DNA of 7,440 nucleotides from Rhizobiales bacterium TMED168 (GCA_002170885.2 NHHR02000013.1:168460-175899); one strand, 5' to 3'; shown: positions 1 to 6,773, counted from the first letter of the stretch. A program made the numbers and translations. Notes: generated by a model from the sequence alone, not told the origin.

Positions 1-235
1 TAGGACAAAATTTTCGAGTATTTTCCCTACCAGATGCGGAAATAATTCTATATGAGGAGGGTTCATTCGATAAATTTATTAAACCTGATTTTAACGAGAC
101 CCCATAAGCAGCATAAAATTGCGAGCCACTAACAATTTGGCAGTCTCTACAAAAACAATTAACCATATAAATTGGGTCAGCTTGTACTTCAAAGACAATA
201 TGTCCACATAAACATTTCCCTTTTTTAAATTTCAT
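1..235 (-). CDS. GFA (glutathione-dependent formaldehyde-activating)/CENP-V domain protein, C-terminus missing
   Basis: Reading leftwards from the ATG at 235-233, the frame is open for 78 codons to the window edge, so the C-terminal part lies outside. The visible protein has the zinc-binding pattern of the GFA/CENP-V fold: C8-L-C10-G, then C27-F-C29-R-D-C32 followed by V-S-G, and a third cluster beginning with F-C77-P at the edge. In this family these cysteines bind one structural and one more exposed zinc. The family is named after an enzyme proposed to speed S-hydroxymethylglutathione formation from glutathione and formaldehyde, but most members have no proven substrate and this one should be called only by family. 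No clear Shine-Dalgarno precedes the ATG. It lies 66 bases after the YjbR-like gene on the same strand and may be its distal partner or a separate unit. The family call is firm, the role is not. Confidence 0.85.
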   Translation of the reverse strand, partial: MKFKKGKCLCGHIVFEVQADPIYMVNCFCRDCQIVSGSQFYAAYGVSLKSGLINLSNEPSSYRIISASGRENTRKFCP

Positions 236-260
236 AACTATTCAACTTTAATCGATAATT

Positions 261-283
261 AAAAAAATTAGAACTATTAGCTC
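261..283 (-). terminator. weak possible terminator after the YjbR-like gene
   Basis: On the minus strand a 5-bp stem with one G-U pair (283-279 with 275-271, 3-base loop) is followed, after three bases, by a run of seven T (267-261). The stem is short and A/T-rich, so termination would be inefficient at best. If it works, it would partly separate the GFA gene from the two genes upstream. Confidence 0.2.
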
Positions 284-301
284 ATAAAATCAAAATATAA
301 A

Positions 302-703
302 TTACAACCAAGGTGAGAAATTTGATTTAAAAACCTTTTTATGTCCGTGTCTAATTTCAAGAAATTCTCTAATTTTTTTCTTTAATTTTTTAACTACTAA
401 GCAATATGACCTATCTATCATTCGTTTAATCTCTTCATCAGGTATTGACTCATTTAACAATACCGTATTCCAATGCATCTTATTCATATGGTAACCAGGT
501 ATGACATCCTCAAAAATTTCTCTAAGTATTACAGCTTCTTCAGGGTGGCATTTTAAATTTATTTTATAAATACCCTGTTGCTTAATAAGTATTGCAAAAA
601 GTTTATTTTTAATTTTAAAAACTTGTACATCAGGACCAAAAGGATAACCTTCTCGGACTTCTGGTAATGAGAGACAATAATTAATTATCTTTTTATTTTT
701 CAT
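302..703 (-). CDS. MmcQ/YjbR family DNA-binding-fold protein
   Basis: This 133-residue protein matches the MmcQ/YjbR family (CyaY-like/double-wing fold, often described as a putative DNA-binding protein). Visible hallmarks are a Cys-x-x-x-Pro start (C10-x-x-x-P14), the Y-P-F-G stretch at about 20-23, V-F-K at 28-30, a L-K-C-x-P-E-E segment near 50-56, the signature P-G-Y-H-M-N-K-x-H-W-N-T-V at 69-81, and S-Y at 99-100. Typical members have about 115-120 residues; this one adds a basic tail after about residue 105 rich in Lys, Arg and His. No enzymatic role is established for the family. The ATG at 703-701 comes three bases after the stop of the DUF2794 gene, so the two are almost certainly co-transcribed and possibly translationally coupled. 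The family call is confident; function is unknown. Confidence 0.85.
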   Translation of the reverse strand: MKNKKIINYCLSLPEVREGYPFGPDVQVFKIKNKLFAILIKQQGIYKINLKCHPEEAVILREIFEDVIPGYHMNKMHWNTVLLNESIPDEEIKRMIDRSYCLVVKKLKKKIREFLEIRHGHKKVFKSNFSPWL

Positions 704-706
704 TTA

Positions 707-1066
707 CTATTTTAGTAACACTAGCCGCTTACCATTTAAAAATTTTAAAATCGCATCTAGATTTCTATTTTTCTTAATTTCCTGGCCCGACATCGATAAT
801 AATTTCCACTTCTCGTCTGACTTTTTAATTTTATGATTTTTTATTATTTGATAAATGGGCATTTCGCTCGCATGTCTATATATTGAAAAAGAAGATTTTT
901 TTTCATCTCTATCGATTGCGTAATCTTTCCATTCACCAAAAGCAACTCTCATTCCATAGAAGGATAGAATTTTGTTCAACTCCTTTTTTGAGAAAAATTT
1001 TTCCTCTTCTTTCAGCTTTGCTTCATAAAGATAAGCATTTCCAGATAATATTTTAGTTTTTCTCAT
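707..1066 (-). CDS. DUF2794 family protein
   Basis: This 119-residue basic protein fits DUF2794, a family of short uncharacterised proteins I know almost only from Alphaproteobacteria. Features seen are F-x-x-x-E-L-x-x-I-L-S-x-Y-G at about residues 25-38, then V-A-x-G-E-W-x-D-Y-A-I-D (41-52), S-F-S-I-Y-R-x-A-S-E-M-P-I-Y-x-I (59-74), and a C-terminal stretch with regularly spaced Leu/Ile ending L-K-F-L-N-G-K-R. There is no signal peptide, membrane segment or obvious catalytic motif, so a small cytosolic protein is likely. The ATG at 1066-1064 has no clear Shine-Dalgarno, and a good extended -10 element lies 38 bases upstream. It is the first gene of the minus-strand cluster that continues into the YjbR-like gene. 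I am confident of the family and make no functional claim. Confidence 0.85.
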   Translation of the reverse strand: MRKTKILSGNAYLYEAKLKEEEKFFSKKELNKILSFYGMRVAFGEWKDYAIDRDEKKSSFSIYRHASEMPIYQIIKNHKIKKSDEKWKLLSMSGQEIKKNRNLDAILKFLNGKRLVLLK

Positions 1067-1092
1067 TTTTTATAAGAGGGAATAATTTCTAA

Positions 1093-1140
1093 AATTTGAC
1101 ATAATTATAACATCATATTGCCATAACAATTTGTCAAGTT
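1093..1140. repeat. imperfect inverted repeat spanning the DUF2794 promoter
   Basis: TTGACA at 1096-1101 plus AATT at 1103-1106 is mirrored by AATTTGTCAA at 1128-1137, giving ten matched base pairs with a single unpaired T at 1102 and a 21-base centre. Three weaker outer pairs (one of them G-T) extend it to 1093 and 1140. It encloses the -10 element, a position suited to a repressor operator, but no regulator can be named. In A/T-rich DNA a repeat of this size may arise by chance. Confidence 0.4.
1104..1112 (-). promoter_or_regulatory. extended -10 promoter of the DUF2794-YjbR unit
   Basis: On the minus strand the bases 1112-1104 read TGTTATAAT: a perfect TATAAT with the TG-N extension that can replace a -35 box. 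Transcription would begin near 1097, giving a leader of about 30 bases before the ATG at 1066. A perfect TTGACA on the same strand (1137-1132) sits 22 bases upstream of the hexamer, too far for a standard spacer, so it is probably not the matching -35 box. Confidence 0.5.
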
Positions 1141-1151
1141 AGCATATTATT

Positions 1152-1249
1152 CAAGTTGCATTTTTATATCCCTCTTTATAGCAACTTGTTGGAAGAAATC
1201 TAACTGATTTCAAAAAGCGACTCTCAGCCTTTCTGGAGTCGCTTTTTTT
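1152..1249 (+). ncRNA. candidate plus-strand small RNA with three hairpins
   Basis: Three perfect hairpins follow one another and end in a U-run. The first pairs 1152-1159 with 1181-1188 (8 bp, 21-base loop), the second pairs 1195-1200 with 1206-1211 (6 bp, 5-base loop), and the third is the terminator at 1217-1242 followed by seven T. No plausible open reading frame lies on the plus strand upstream, because the neighbouring gene is on the minus strand, so a plus transcript ending here would be a non-coding RNA. Against this, no convincing plus promoter is visible: a TATTAT at 1145-1150 has its nearest -35-like TTGCCA 20 bases upstream. The same folds exist on the minus strand and could simply be the 3' UTR of acnB. 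It does not resemble 6S, SRP, RNase P or tmRNA as I know them. Confidence 0.3.
1212..1249. terminator. strong bidirectional Rho-independent terminator (acnB 3' end)
   Basis: GCGACTC (1217-1223) pairs perfectly with GAGTCGC (1236-1242). The interior can add a CAG/CTG helix (1225-1227 with 1233-1235) around a CCTTT loop. The stem is flanked by five A on the left and seven T on the right, so it can terminate in both directions. On the minus strand it begins 14 bases after the acnB stop codon at 1259-1257, the expected place. On the plus strand, with the longer T-run, it would stop any transcript entering acnB antisense. Confidence 0.85.
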
Positions 1250-1256
1250 ATAAATT

Positions 1257-4037
1257 TTAAAAGTTTGATGATTTTATACTCTCAGCAGGTGGTGCGAACT
1301 TAGTAAGATTTATCCCATCAACAGCATCTTTATATTCGTCTATTGATGGAGTTCTTCCAAGAATAGTTGAAAGAACAACAACCGGAGTAGAAGCCAGAAG
1401 CGATTCTCCTTTTTTGTCTTCTGAGTCAGCAACAACTCTTCCTTGGAAAAGGCGTGTAGAAGTTGCCAATACAGTATCTCCTTTCTCAGCTTTTTCTTGA
1501 TTGCCCATACAGAGGTTACAACCTGGTCTTTCAAGATATAAAATATTTTCATACTTTACACGAGCAGAACTTTTTGGAGCATTATCATCGAATTCAAAAC
1601 CAGCATATTTTTGAAGAACATCCCAGTCGCCTTCTTCTTTTAATTCATCAACAATATTATAAGTCGGAGGTGCTACTACAAGTGGAGCTTTAAAATTTAC
1701 AGTTCCTTGTTTAGCTTCTATATTTTTTAAAATTCTAGCTAGTATTTTCATGTCACCCTTGTGAACCATACAAGAGCCAACAAATCCTAGATCAACTTTT
1801 TTTTCTGATGAATAATATGAAATAGGCCTTATAGTATCATGGGTATAACGCTTGGATATATCTGCATTATTAACATCAGGATCTGCTATCATCGGCTCAT
1901 CAATTTTATCCAAATCAATAACTACTTGAGCATAATATTTAGCATTTTCGTCTGGAGCTAGTGCTGGATTTTCTCCAGAATTAATTTGTTCAATTCTATC
2001 ATTTGCAATATCAATCAGACCTTTCAAGGTATTTTCATCATTATCCATTCCTTTACCGATCATAGTTTGAATACGTGACTTCGCGATCTCAAGAGACTCA
2101 ATAAGAGTTGCATCCTCTGAAATACATATTGAGGCTTTGGCTTTCATTTCTGCTGTCCAATCAGTAAATGTGAATGCCTGATCAGCAAGTAAGGTTCCAA
2201 TATGAACCTCGATGATTCTCCCCTGAAAAACGTTATCACCGCATTGTTCTAACATTTGTGCTTGTGTAGCATGAACCACATCCCTAAAATCCATGTAATT
2301 TTTCATACTACCTTTAAACGTTACTTTAACAGACTCTGGTATTGGCATAGTGACCTCGCCTGTTGCTAAAGCTAATGCAACAGTTCCTGAATCTGCTCCA
2401 AAAGCCACACCTTTTGACATGCGTGTATGGGAATCTCCACCAATTATAATTGACTGATCATCAACGGTAATATCATTTAAAACTTTATGAATAACATCCG
2501 TCATTGGATGATATATGTCTTTAGGATCTCTAGCAGTTATAAGTCCAAATTTGTTCATAAATTTCATTAGCTTTGGTATATTAGCTTTTGCCTTTGAGTC
2601 CCAAACTGAAGCTGTGTGGCAACCGGATTGATAAGCACCATCAAGAGTTGGAGAGATTAGTGTGGCTGCCATAGCCTCAAGTTCCTGAGTAGTCATTAAA
2701 CCTGTTGTATCTTGTGAGCCGACAATATTTACTTTAACCCTAACATCTGAGCCGCTATGTAAAACCTTATTATCAGGTATTCCTACAGCATTTTTATTAA
2801 AGATTTTTTCGACAGCAGTAAGGCCTTGGCCTTCGTTGGAAATTAATTTAGAAGGGGCATAAACTGACTTTAGTTTTATACCAAGTGCGTCACACGCGAA
2901 CCCTTGAAGTTTTTTTCCGAAAACAATTGCATATGATCCTCCAGCTTTAATAAATTCAAGCTTTTGAGGTGTAAAAGAAGAAGATATGTCAGCTAACTCA
3001 TTTCCTTTTTCGTCATAGAGTTTTTTATTCTCGGTATTTATTGTCAGTATAGTACCAGTTTCAACAGAGTAGACTTGCTCTAGAATAGGATTGCCATCAT
3101 CACCAAGAATAGGGTTTCCAGTATTCCCTAGTTTCTTGGCCCAATTTTTTAAATCAATTCCAATTCCTCCTGTGACATCTACTGTAGTAAGAAAGATTGG
3201 AGATATTCCATTTGTACCGGCAACAATAGGAGCAATATTAACAAACGGTATGTATGGACTTCCAGGTTTTCCCGTCCATAATGCAACATTATTTACACCT
3301 GACATTCTAGAGGAGCCAACACCCATTGTTCCTTTTTCTGCAATTATCATTATTCTTTTTTCTGGGTGGTCTTTTTTCATTTTCTGAATTTCAGATTGAG
3401 CTTTTGCTGATATCATACATTTACCATGTAATTCCCTATCAGCCCTTGAGTGAGCTTCTCCACCTGGAGATAGCAAATCTGTTGATATATCTCCTTCGGC
3501 GGCTATATAAGTTACAATCTTTATTTCTTTTTCGACATCGGGTAATTTGGTAAAGAATTCAGCTTTAGAATAGCTTTCTAGTATACTCTTAGCTATCTTG
3601 TTACCTGAGGTGAAAGCTTGTTTTAGCCGTTCAGTATCAGCCTCGTATAAAAATACTTGAGTTTTAAGAACTTCGCCTGCTTTTTGTGCAATTGAGTTTT
3701 CTGCATCCAAAATTATATCAAGTAGAACTTCTATTGATGGGCCACCTTTCATATGGGATAGTAATTCAAGAGCAAAATCGGAAGAAATTTCTTTAACAGT
3801 AATTTCCTCAAGAATTATATCTTTCAAGAACTTTGCTTTGGCAACAGCTGCACCAGTTGTGCCTGGTAATATATTATAAATAAAATATTTAAGAGAGTCT
3901 TCTCTATGTTTATTATCACAATCTTTGATTTGAGAAATTAATTCAGAAGTAAGTAGCTCATCATCGATAGGCTTAGGGTGCAGCCCCATAGCTTTTCTTT
4001 CTTCTACTTCTTCTAGATATGATTCATACAATCTCAA
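1257..4037 (-). CDS. acnB: aconitate hydratase B (bifunctional aconitase/2-methylisocitrate dehydratase), long form
   Basis: AcnB isomerises citrate to isocitrate in the TCA cycle through a [4Fe-4S] cluster; many AcnB enzymes also hydrate 2-methyl-cis-aconitate. The order is as in AcnB, not AcnA: N-terminal HEAT-like domain (about 1-160), then the swivel domain (about 165-390, including G-V-G-S-S-R-M-S-G-V-N-N), then the catalytic domains. The cluster ligands are visible as C756 in G-S-C-M and C840/C843 in P-G-C-N-L-C-M-G-N-Q, and the substrate-site G-G-D-S-H-T-R lies at 533-539, after S-G-C-H-T-A. With 926 residues it is about 60 longer than the 865-residue E. coli enzyme, mainly through an insertion around 300-380. 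From memory, its sequence and length resemble the Bacteroidetes/cyanobacterial long AcnB group more than the E. coli type. The gene appears monocistronic: divergent from ccmG, with a terminator just after its stop. Confidence 0.97.
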   Translation of the reverse strand: MRLYESYLEEVEERKAMGLHPKPIDDELLTSELISQIKDCDNKHREDSLKYFIYNILPGTTGAAVAKAKFLKDIILEEITVKEISSDFALELLSHMKGGPSIEVLLDIILDAENSIAQKAGEVLKTQVFLYEADTERLKQAFTSGNKIAKSILESYSKAEFFTKLPDVEKEIKIVTYIAAEGDISTDLLSPGGEAHSRADRELHGKCMISAKAQSEIQKMKKDHPEKRIMIIAEKGTMGVGSSRMSGVNNVALWTGKPGSPYIPFVNIAPIVAGTNGISPIFLTTVDVTGGIGIDLKNWAKKLGNTGNPILGDDGNPILEQVYSVETGTILTINTENKKLYDEKGNELADISSSFTPQKLEFIKAGGSYAIVFGKKLQGFACDALGIKLKSVYAPSKLISNEGQGLTAVEKIFNKNAVGIPDNKVLHSGSDVRVKVNIVGSQDTTGLMTTQELEAMAATLISPTLDGAYQSGCHTASVWDSKAKANIPKLMKFMNKFGLITARDPKDIYHPMTDVIHKVLNDITVDDQSIIIGGDSHTRMSKGVAFGADSGTVALALATGEVTMPIPESVKVTFKGSMKNYMDFRDVVHATQAQMLEQCGDNVFQGRIIEVHIGTLLADQAFTFTDWTAEMKAKASICISEDATLIESLEIAKSRIQTMIGKGMDNDENTLKGLIDIANDRIEQINSGENPALAPDENAKYYAQVVIDLDKIDEPMIADPDVNNADISKRYTHDTIRPISYYSSEKKVDLGFVGSCMVHKGDMKILARILKNIEAKQGTVNFKAPLVVAPPTYNIVDELKEEGDWDVLQKYAGFEFDDNAPKSSARVKYENILYLERPGCNLCMGNQEKAEKGDTVLATSTRLFQGRVVADSEDKKGESLLASTPVVVLSTILGRTPSIDEYKDAVDGINLTKFAPPAESIKSSNF

Positions 4038-4049
4038 ATTAAACCCCTT
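4035..4049 (-). promoter_or_regulatory. Shine-Dalgarno and TTG start codon of acnB
   Basis: AAGGGG at 4049-4044 precedes the start codon TTG (4037-4035) by six bases. Upstream the frame meets TAA at 4058-4056 with no ATG or GTG between, and no in-frame ATG follows at the expected place. Long AcnB proteins, as I recall them, begin a few residues before a Y-x-x-Y-x-x-E-x-E-E-R-K segment, which fits this TTG exactly. The rare start codon may lower translation. Confidence 0.75.
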
Positions 4050-4130
4050 ACCAAGTTAATTTTGATAAATTAAAAATATGATTTATTAACTTAATATATA
4101 TTAGTAAATCTTTTAAAAATTTATGCCTTA

Positions 4131-4136
4131 TATAAC
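4131..4136 (+). promoter_or_regulatory. possible -10 box for the ccmG-like gene
   Basis: TATAAC lies 26 bases before the ATG at 4163, a suitable distance, but no good -35 hexamer is found at 16-18 bases upstream. The 125-base gap to acnB is almost entirely A/T, so such matches are expected by chance. The divergent acnB promoter must also lie here, and I cannot place it reliably. Confidence 0.2.
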
Positions 4137-4162
4137 ACGATTTTTTAAGATAAATAGGTATT

Positions 4163-4660
4163 ATGAATAGATTTTTACCATTATTGTTTTTTACACTACT
4201 TTTATCATTGTTTTTATTTTGGTTATTAATAGGTGGTTCAAATGAAAATCAAAGCCCCTTGATAGGCAAATCAGTCCCTTCATATGAATTAAGTTTTATG
4301 GGTCAAAATAGTGAATCACTAAACGATCTTATTAATGAACCAGGATATAAGCTCATAAATTTTTGGGCTTCTTGGTGTTTACCATGTCTAGTTGAGCATC
4401 CAATTCTAATGAACCTAAAAGGTAAGAAAAATTTAAAAATTATTGGTATTAATTATAAGGATAAAAGAGAGGACGCTGTTAATTTTTTAATAGAAAATGG
4501 AGATCCTTATGATTTTATAGCTATTGATGATAGTGGTCTTTTTGGGATTGAAATGGGTATTACCGGCGTTCCGGAAACTTTTATAGTTGATGAAAATGGA
4601 AAAATAATTATCAGGCACATAGGCCCAATAGATTTTAATAATTCTCCTGTAGGCCCTTAA
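4163..4660 (+). CDS. ccmG: CcmG/DsbE-type thiol:disulfide interchange protein (cytochrome c maturation)
   Basis: This 165-residue protein is a membrane-anchored thioredoxin. Residues 5-23 form one hydrophobic N-terminal segment, which holds the rest on the periplasmic side. The thioredoxin fold follows with the active site W-C72-L-P-C75 inside N-F-W-A-S-W-C, and the cis-proline loop G-V-P137-E-T-F, the form typical of CcmG/DsbE/ResA-like proteins. In the family, CcmG keeps the apocytochrome CXXCH cysteines or the CcmH partner reduced so that haem can be attached. The C-terminus, ending S-P-V-G-P, is slightly shorter than in the usual 175-185-residue CcmG. No other ccm gene is next to it here, so its placement in the Ccm system is by family only; a ResA-like role is the main alternative. 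A weak AGG lies five bases before the ATG. The stop overlaps the stop of mtaB on the other strand. Confidence 0.85.
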   Translation: MNRFLPLLFFTLLLSLFLFWLLIGGSNENQSPLIGKSVPSYELSFMGQNSESLNDLINEPGYKLINFWASWCLPCLVEHPILMNLKGKKNLKIIGINYKDKREDAVNFLIENGDPYDFIAIDDSGLFGIEMGITGVPETFIVDENGKIIIRHIGPIDFNNSPVGP

Positions 4661-5913
4661 TCTATAGATTTACCATATACATAATTATTGTCAGACTTTA
4701 TTATTTTTGCAATGACAGAGGATCCTGGTAAAAAATCATCTTCTAATTTAACAGGTGCAAATTGGTTAGTGTGTCCACTGTTATTTTTTTCAACGAAGAC
4801 CTCCACTTCCTTTCCAACTAAATTATTCAAGTGAAGTTTTTTAATTTCCTCACCTTTATTTCTAAGTATTCTTGCTCTTTCTTTAGAAACTTCTCTCTTA
4901 TTTTGAGGCATTTTTGCTGCAGGTGTTCCTGGTCTAGGTGAGAATGGAAAAACATGTAAACAATCTAAATTACATTCATCAACTATTTTTAGTGTATTTA
5001 AAAACATCTGATTTGTCTCTGTTGGGAAGCCAGTTATTAAATCTGCACCGAATGCTACATCTTTTCTTTTCCCTCTGATTTTTGAACATAGATTAATTGC
5101 ATCTTCTCTTAAATGACGTCTTTTCATTCTCTTTAATATCATATTGTCACCAGCTTGAAGTGATAGATGTAAATGAGGTAAGACTCTTTTCTCACTTGAA
5201 ACTATATCTAATAGTTGATCATCAAAACCAATTATATCCATAGAGGATAATTTTAGTCTCTTTAAGTTAGGACAACCAATTAGAATTTTACTAATTAAAA
5301 AACCTAGGTTAGATTTTTTTTCTAAATCATGACCCCAAGAAGCAATATCAACACCAGTAAGAACTATTTCTTTATGTCCTGTTTCTAACATTAAATTAAT
5401 TTCACTAATTATATCTTTGACTGACTTTGAAGATGAATTTCCTCTTCCATATGGAATTATGCAAAAGGTACATCTGTGATTACATCCGTTTTGAATTTCA
5501 ATGAAAGCTCTTGATCTATCATCATAGCCGTCAGTTAGACCATTAAGCTCTTGTTTATTATCCATTATGTTTCCAACGTTGATCTTATTTTTACTAAACT
5601 CATTGGAAATTAGATTATTAATATTTCTTTTTTCTATATTTCCAGAAACAAGATCTACTTCATCCATTTCAGAAAAAGTCTTTGGCTCTGTTTGAGCAGC
5701 ACAGCCAGTAACAATAATCTTATCACCTGGAAATTCTCTTTTTCTTTTTCTAATAGATTGTTTAACTTGCCGAACTGTTTCAGATGTTACTGCGCAGCTA
5801 TTAAAAATTGATGTATTTTCAATATTATTATCTTTAACCCCTTGTTTAAGGATTTCAGATTCATAGATATTTAATCTACATCCAAATGTTATTATCTCTG
5901 CGTTTCTTTTCAT
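4657..5913 (-). CDS. mtaB: tRNA (N6-L-threonylcarbamoyladenosine(37)-C2)-methylthiotransferase MtaB
   Basis: MtaB is a radical-SAM methylthiotransferase that converts t6A at position 37 of ANN-decoding tRNAs to ms2t6A. The N-terminal UPF0004 domain shows its three cluster cysteines: C12 in T-F-G-C-R-L-N, C40 in N-S-C-A-V-T and C71 in T-G-C-A-A-Q. The radical-SAM cluster motif is C144-N-H-R-C148-T-F-C151, followed by I-P-Y-G-R-G. Later come L-T-G-V-D-I-x-S-W-G, H-L-H-L-S-L-Q-A-G and F-P-F-S-P-R-P-G-T-P-A, all usual for the family. A C-terminal TRAM-like segment occupies about 360-416. The F-G-C-R-L-N and N-S-C-A-V-T wording favours MtaB over MiaB (t/i6A type) or RimO (ribosomal S12). Its length of 418 is normal. 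The ATG overlaps the dapF stop as ATGA (5913-5910), and no separate Shine-Dalgarno is seen, so translation is probably coupled to dapF. Confidence 0.93.
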   Translation of the reverse strand: MKRNAEIITFGCRLNIYESEILKQGVKDNNIENTSIFNSCAVTSETVRQVKQSIRKRKREFPGDKIIVTGCAAQTEPKTFSEMDEVDLVSGNIEKRNINNLISNEFSKNKINVGNIMDNKQELNGLTDGYDDRSRAFIEIQNGCNHRCTFCIIPYGRGNSSSKSVKDIISEINLMLETGHKEIVLTGVDIASWGHDLEKKSNLGFLISKILIGCPNLKRLKLSSMDIIGFDDQLLDIVSSEKRVLPHLHLSLQAGDNMILKRMKRRHLREDAINLCSKIRGKRKDVAFGADLITGFPTETNQMFLNTLKIVDECNLDCLHVFPFSPRPGTPAAKMPQNKREVSKERARILRNKGEEIKKLHLNNLVGKEVEVFVEKNNSGHTNQFAPVKLEDDFLPGSSVIAKIIKSDNNYVYGKSID

Positions 5914-6773
5914 TTATAATTAGATATATTTATTATATCTTCTCCATCAAATTCATAAGGTCCTGTCATAACAATATGATCATCTTTTTGCCAGTAAATT
6001 TCTAATTTACCTCCTGGAAGGAAAACATTTACCTTTCTCTCTGTATATCCCAAATTTACTGAAGCAATAACAGTTGCACAAGCTGCAGAACCACAAGCTT
6101 TAGTAATCCCAGCACCTCTTTCCCAAACATCTAATTTAATATTTTTATTATCGATAACATTAGCAAATGAAACATTTATTTTATTTGGGAACATTTGATT
6201 TTCTTCTATTAATTTTCCAACCTTTAGAAGATCAGGAGAGCTTTCTTTAAAGAAAAAAACTGCATGAGGGTTTCCAACATTTACTGCACTAAATTTTGGT
6301 AATTTACACGGTGGGGATAGTAATTCAATTTCCTTTGTAGTTTCACTTTTGATACTAGGCTCTAAAGGTATTTGTTCCCAAGCTAAATTAGGTTCTCCAA
6401 TATCAACAAATATTTTTTCTTCATCTTTCCAGCATTTAATATTTCTTTTTACTGTTTCTATCTGGCATTCATTGATATTTTCTTCTTCAAATAATAAAGA
6501 TGTAATGCACCTAATTGCATTCCCGCACATCTCTGCTTCACTTCCATCTATATTCCAGAAAGATACTTTAGCGTCACTCTTTTTTGATCTGCTAATTTTA
6601 ACAAATTGATCAAATCTTTTGACTTTTTTATTTTCTAATAAGTAGGTTATAAAATTCTTATTTATATTAAAATCTATATCCCTAGAATCATAGATTACAA
6701 ACGTATTTCCAGCCCCATTCATTTTTATGAGTTTTAATGTATTTCTATCTTTATAACTTTTTTCATTATGCAT
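5910..6773 (-). CDS. dapF: diaminopimelate epimerase
   Basis: DapF interconverts LL- and meso-diaminopimelate, the last step before lysine and the peptidoglycan cross-link residue. It needs no cofactor and uses two cysteines as acid and base; here they are C83 in E-M-C-G-N-A-I-R-C and C227 in K-A-C-G-S-A-A-C-A. Other family marks are K-M-N-G-A-G-N-T-F-V (17-26), F-D-Q-F-V (54-58), N-x-D-G-S-E-A at 74-80, N-V-G-N-P-H-A-V (165-172) and W-E-R-G-A-G-I-T (217-224). The usual H-G-x-G-N-D-F start is N-G-A-G-N-T-F here, so the common Asp is Thr. The protein of 287 residues carries about 14 extra hydrophilic residues before the first strand. No other ATG lies between residue 1 and M18, which would cut that strand, and TAA at 6785-6783 closes the frame upstream. 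No clear Shine-Dalgarno is present. It is the first gene of the dapF-mtaB pair, divergent from rpsP. Confidence 0.95.
   Translation of the reverse strand: MHNEKSYKDRNTLKLIKMNGAGNTFVIYDSRDIDFNINKNFITYLLENKKVKRFDQFVKISRSKKSDAKVSFWNIDGSEAEMCGNAIRCITSLLFEEENINECQIETVKRNIKCWKDEEKIFVDIGEPNLAWEQIPLEPSIKSETTKEIELLSPPCKLPKFSAVNVGNPHAVFFFKESSPDLLKVGKLIEENQMFPNKINVSFANVIDNKNIKLDVWERGAGITKACGSAACATVIASVNLGYTERKVNVFLPGGKLEIYWQKDDHIVMTGPYEFDGEDIINISNYK

Noticed and set aside
1074..1176. AAGAGGG at 1074-1080 complementary to CCCTCTT at 1170-1176, a possible long-range stem.
   Set aside because: Seven pairs about 90 bases apart are readily expected by chance, and they would compete with the better-supported local hairpins.
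1093..1249. 6S RNA, SRP RNA, tmRNA or a tRNA in the gap between the DUF2794 gene and acnB.
   Set aside because: No long closing stem with a central bubble, no SRP tetraloop region, no tRNA cloverleaf and no CCA end could be drawn.
1340..1693. Open frames on either strand inside the 3' part of acnB (1340-1552 minus, 1463-1693 plus).
   Set aside because: They lie wholly within the strongly supported acnB frame, show no family motif and have no start context.
3091..3553. Two plus-strand open frames opposite acnB.
   Set aside because: They are antisense shadows of conserved AcnB codons; their Pro/Phe-rich composition reflects the complementary strand.
6349..6609. Plus-strand open frame of 86 codons opposite dapF.
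   Set aside because: It runs through the DapF active-site region in antisense and shows no recognisable motif or ribosome binding site.
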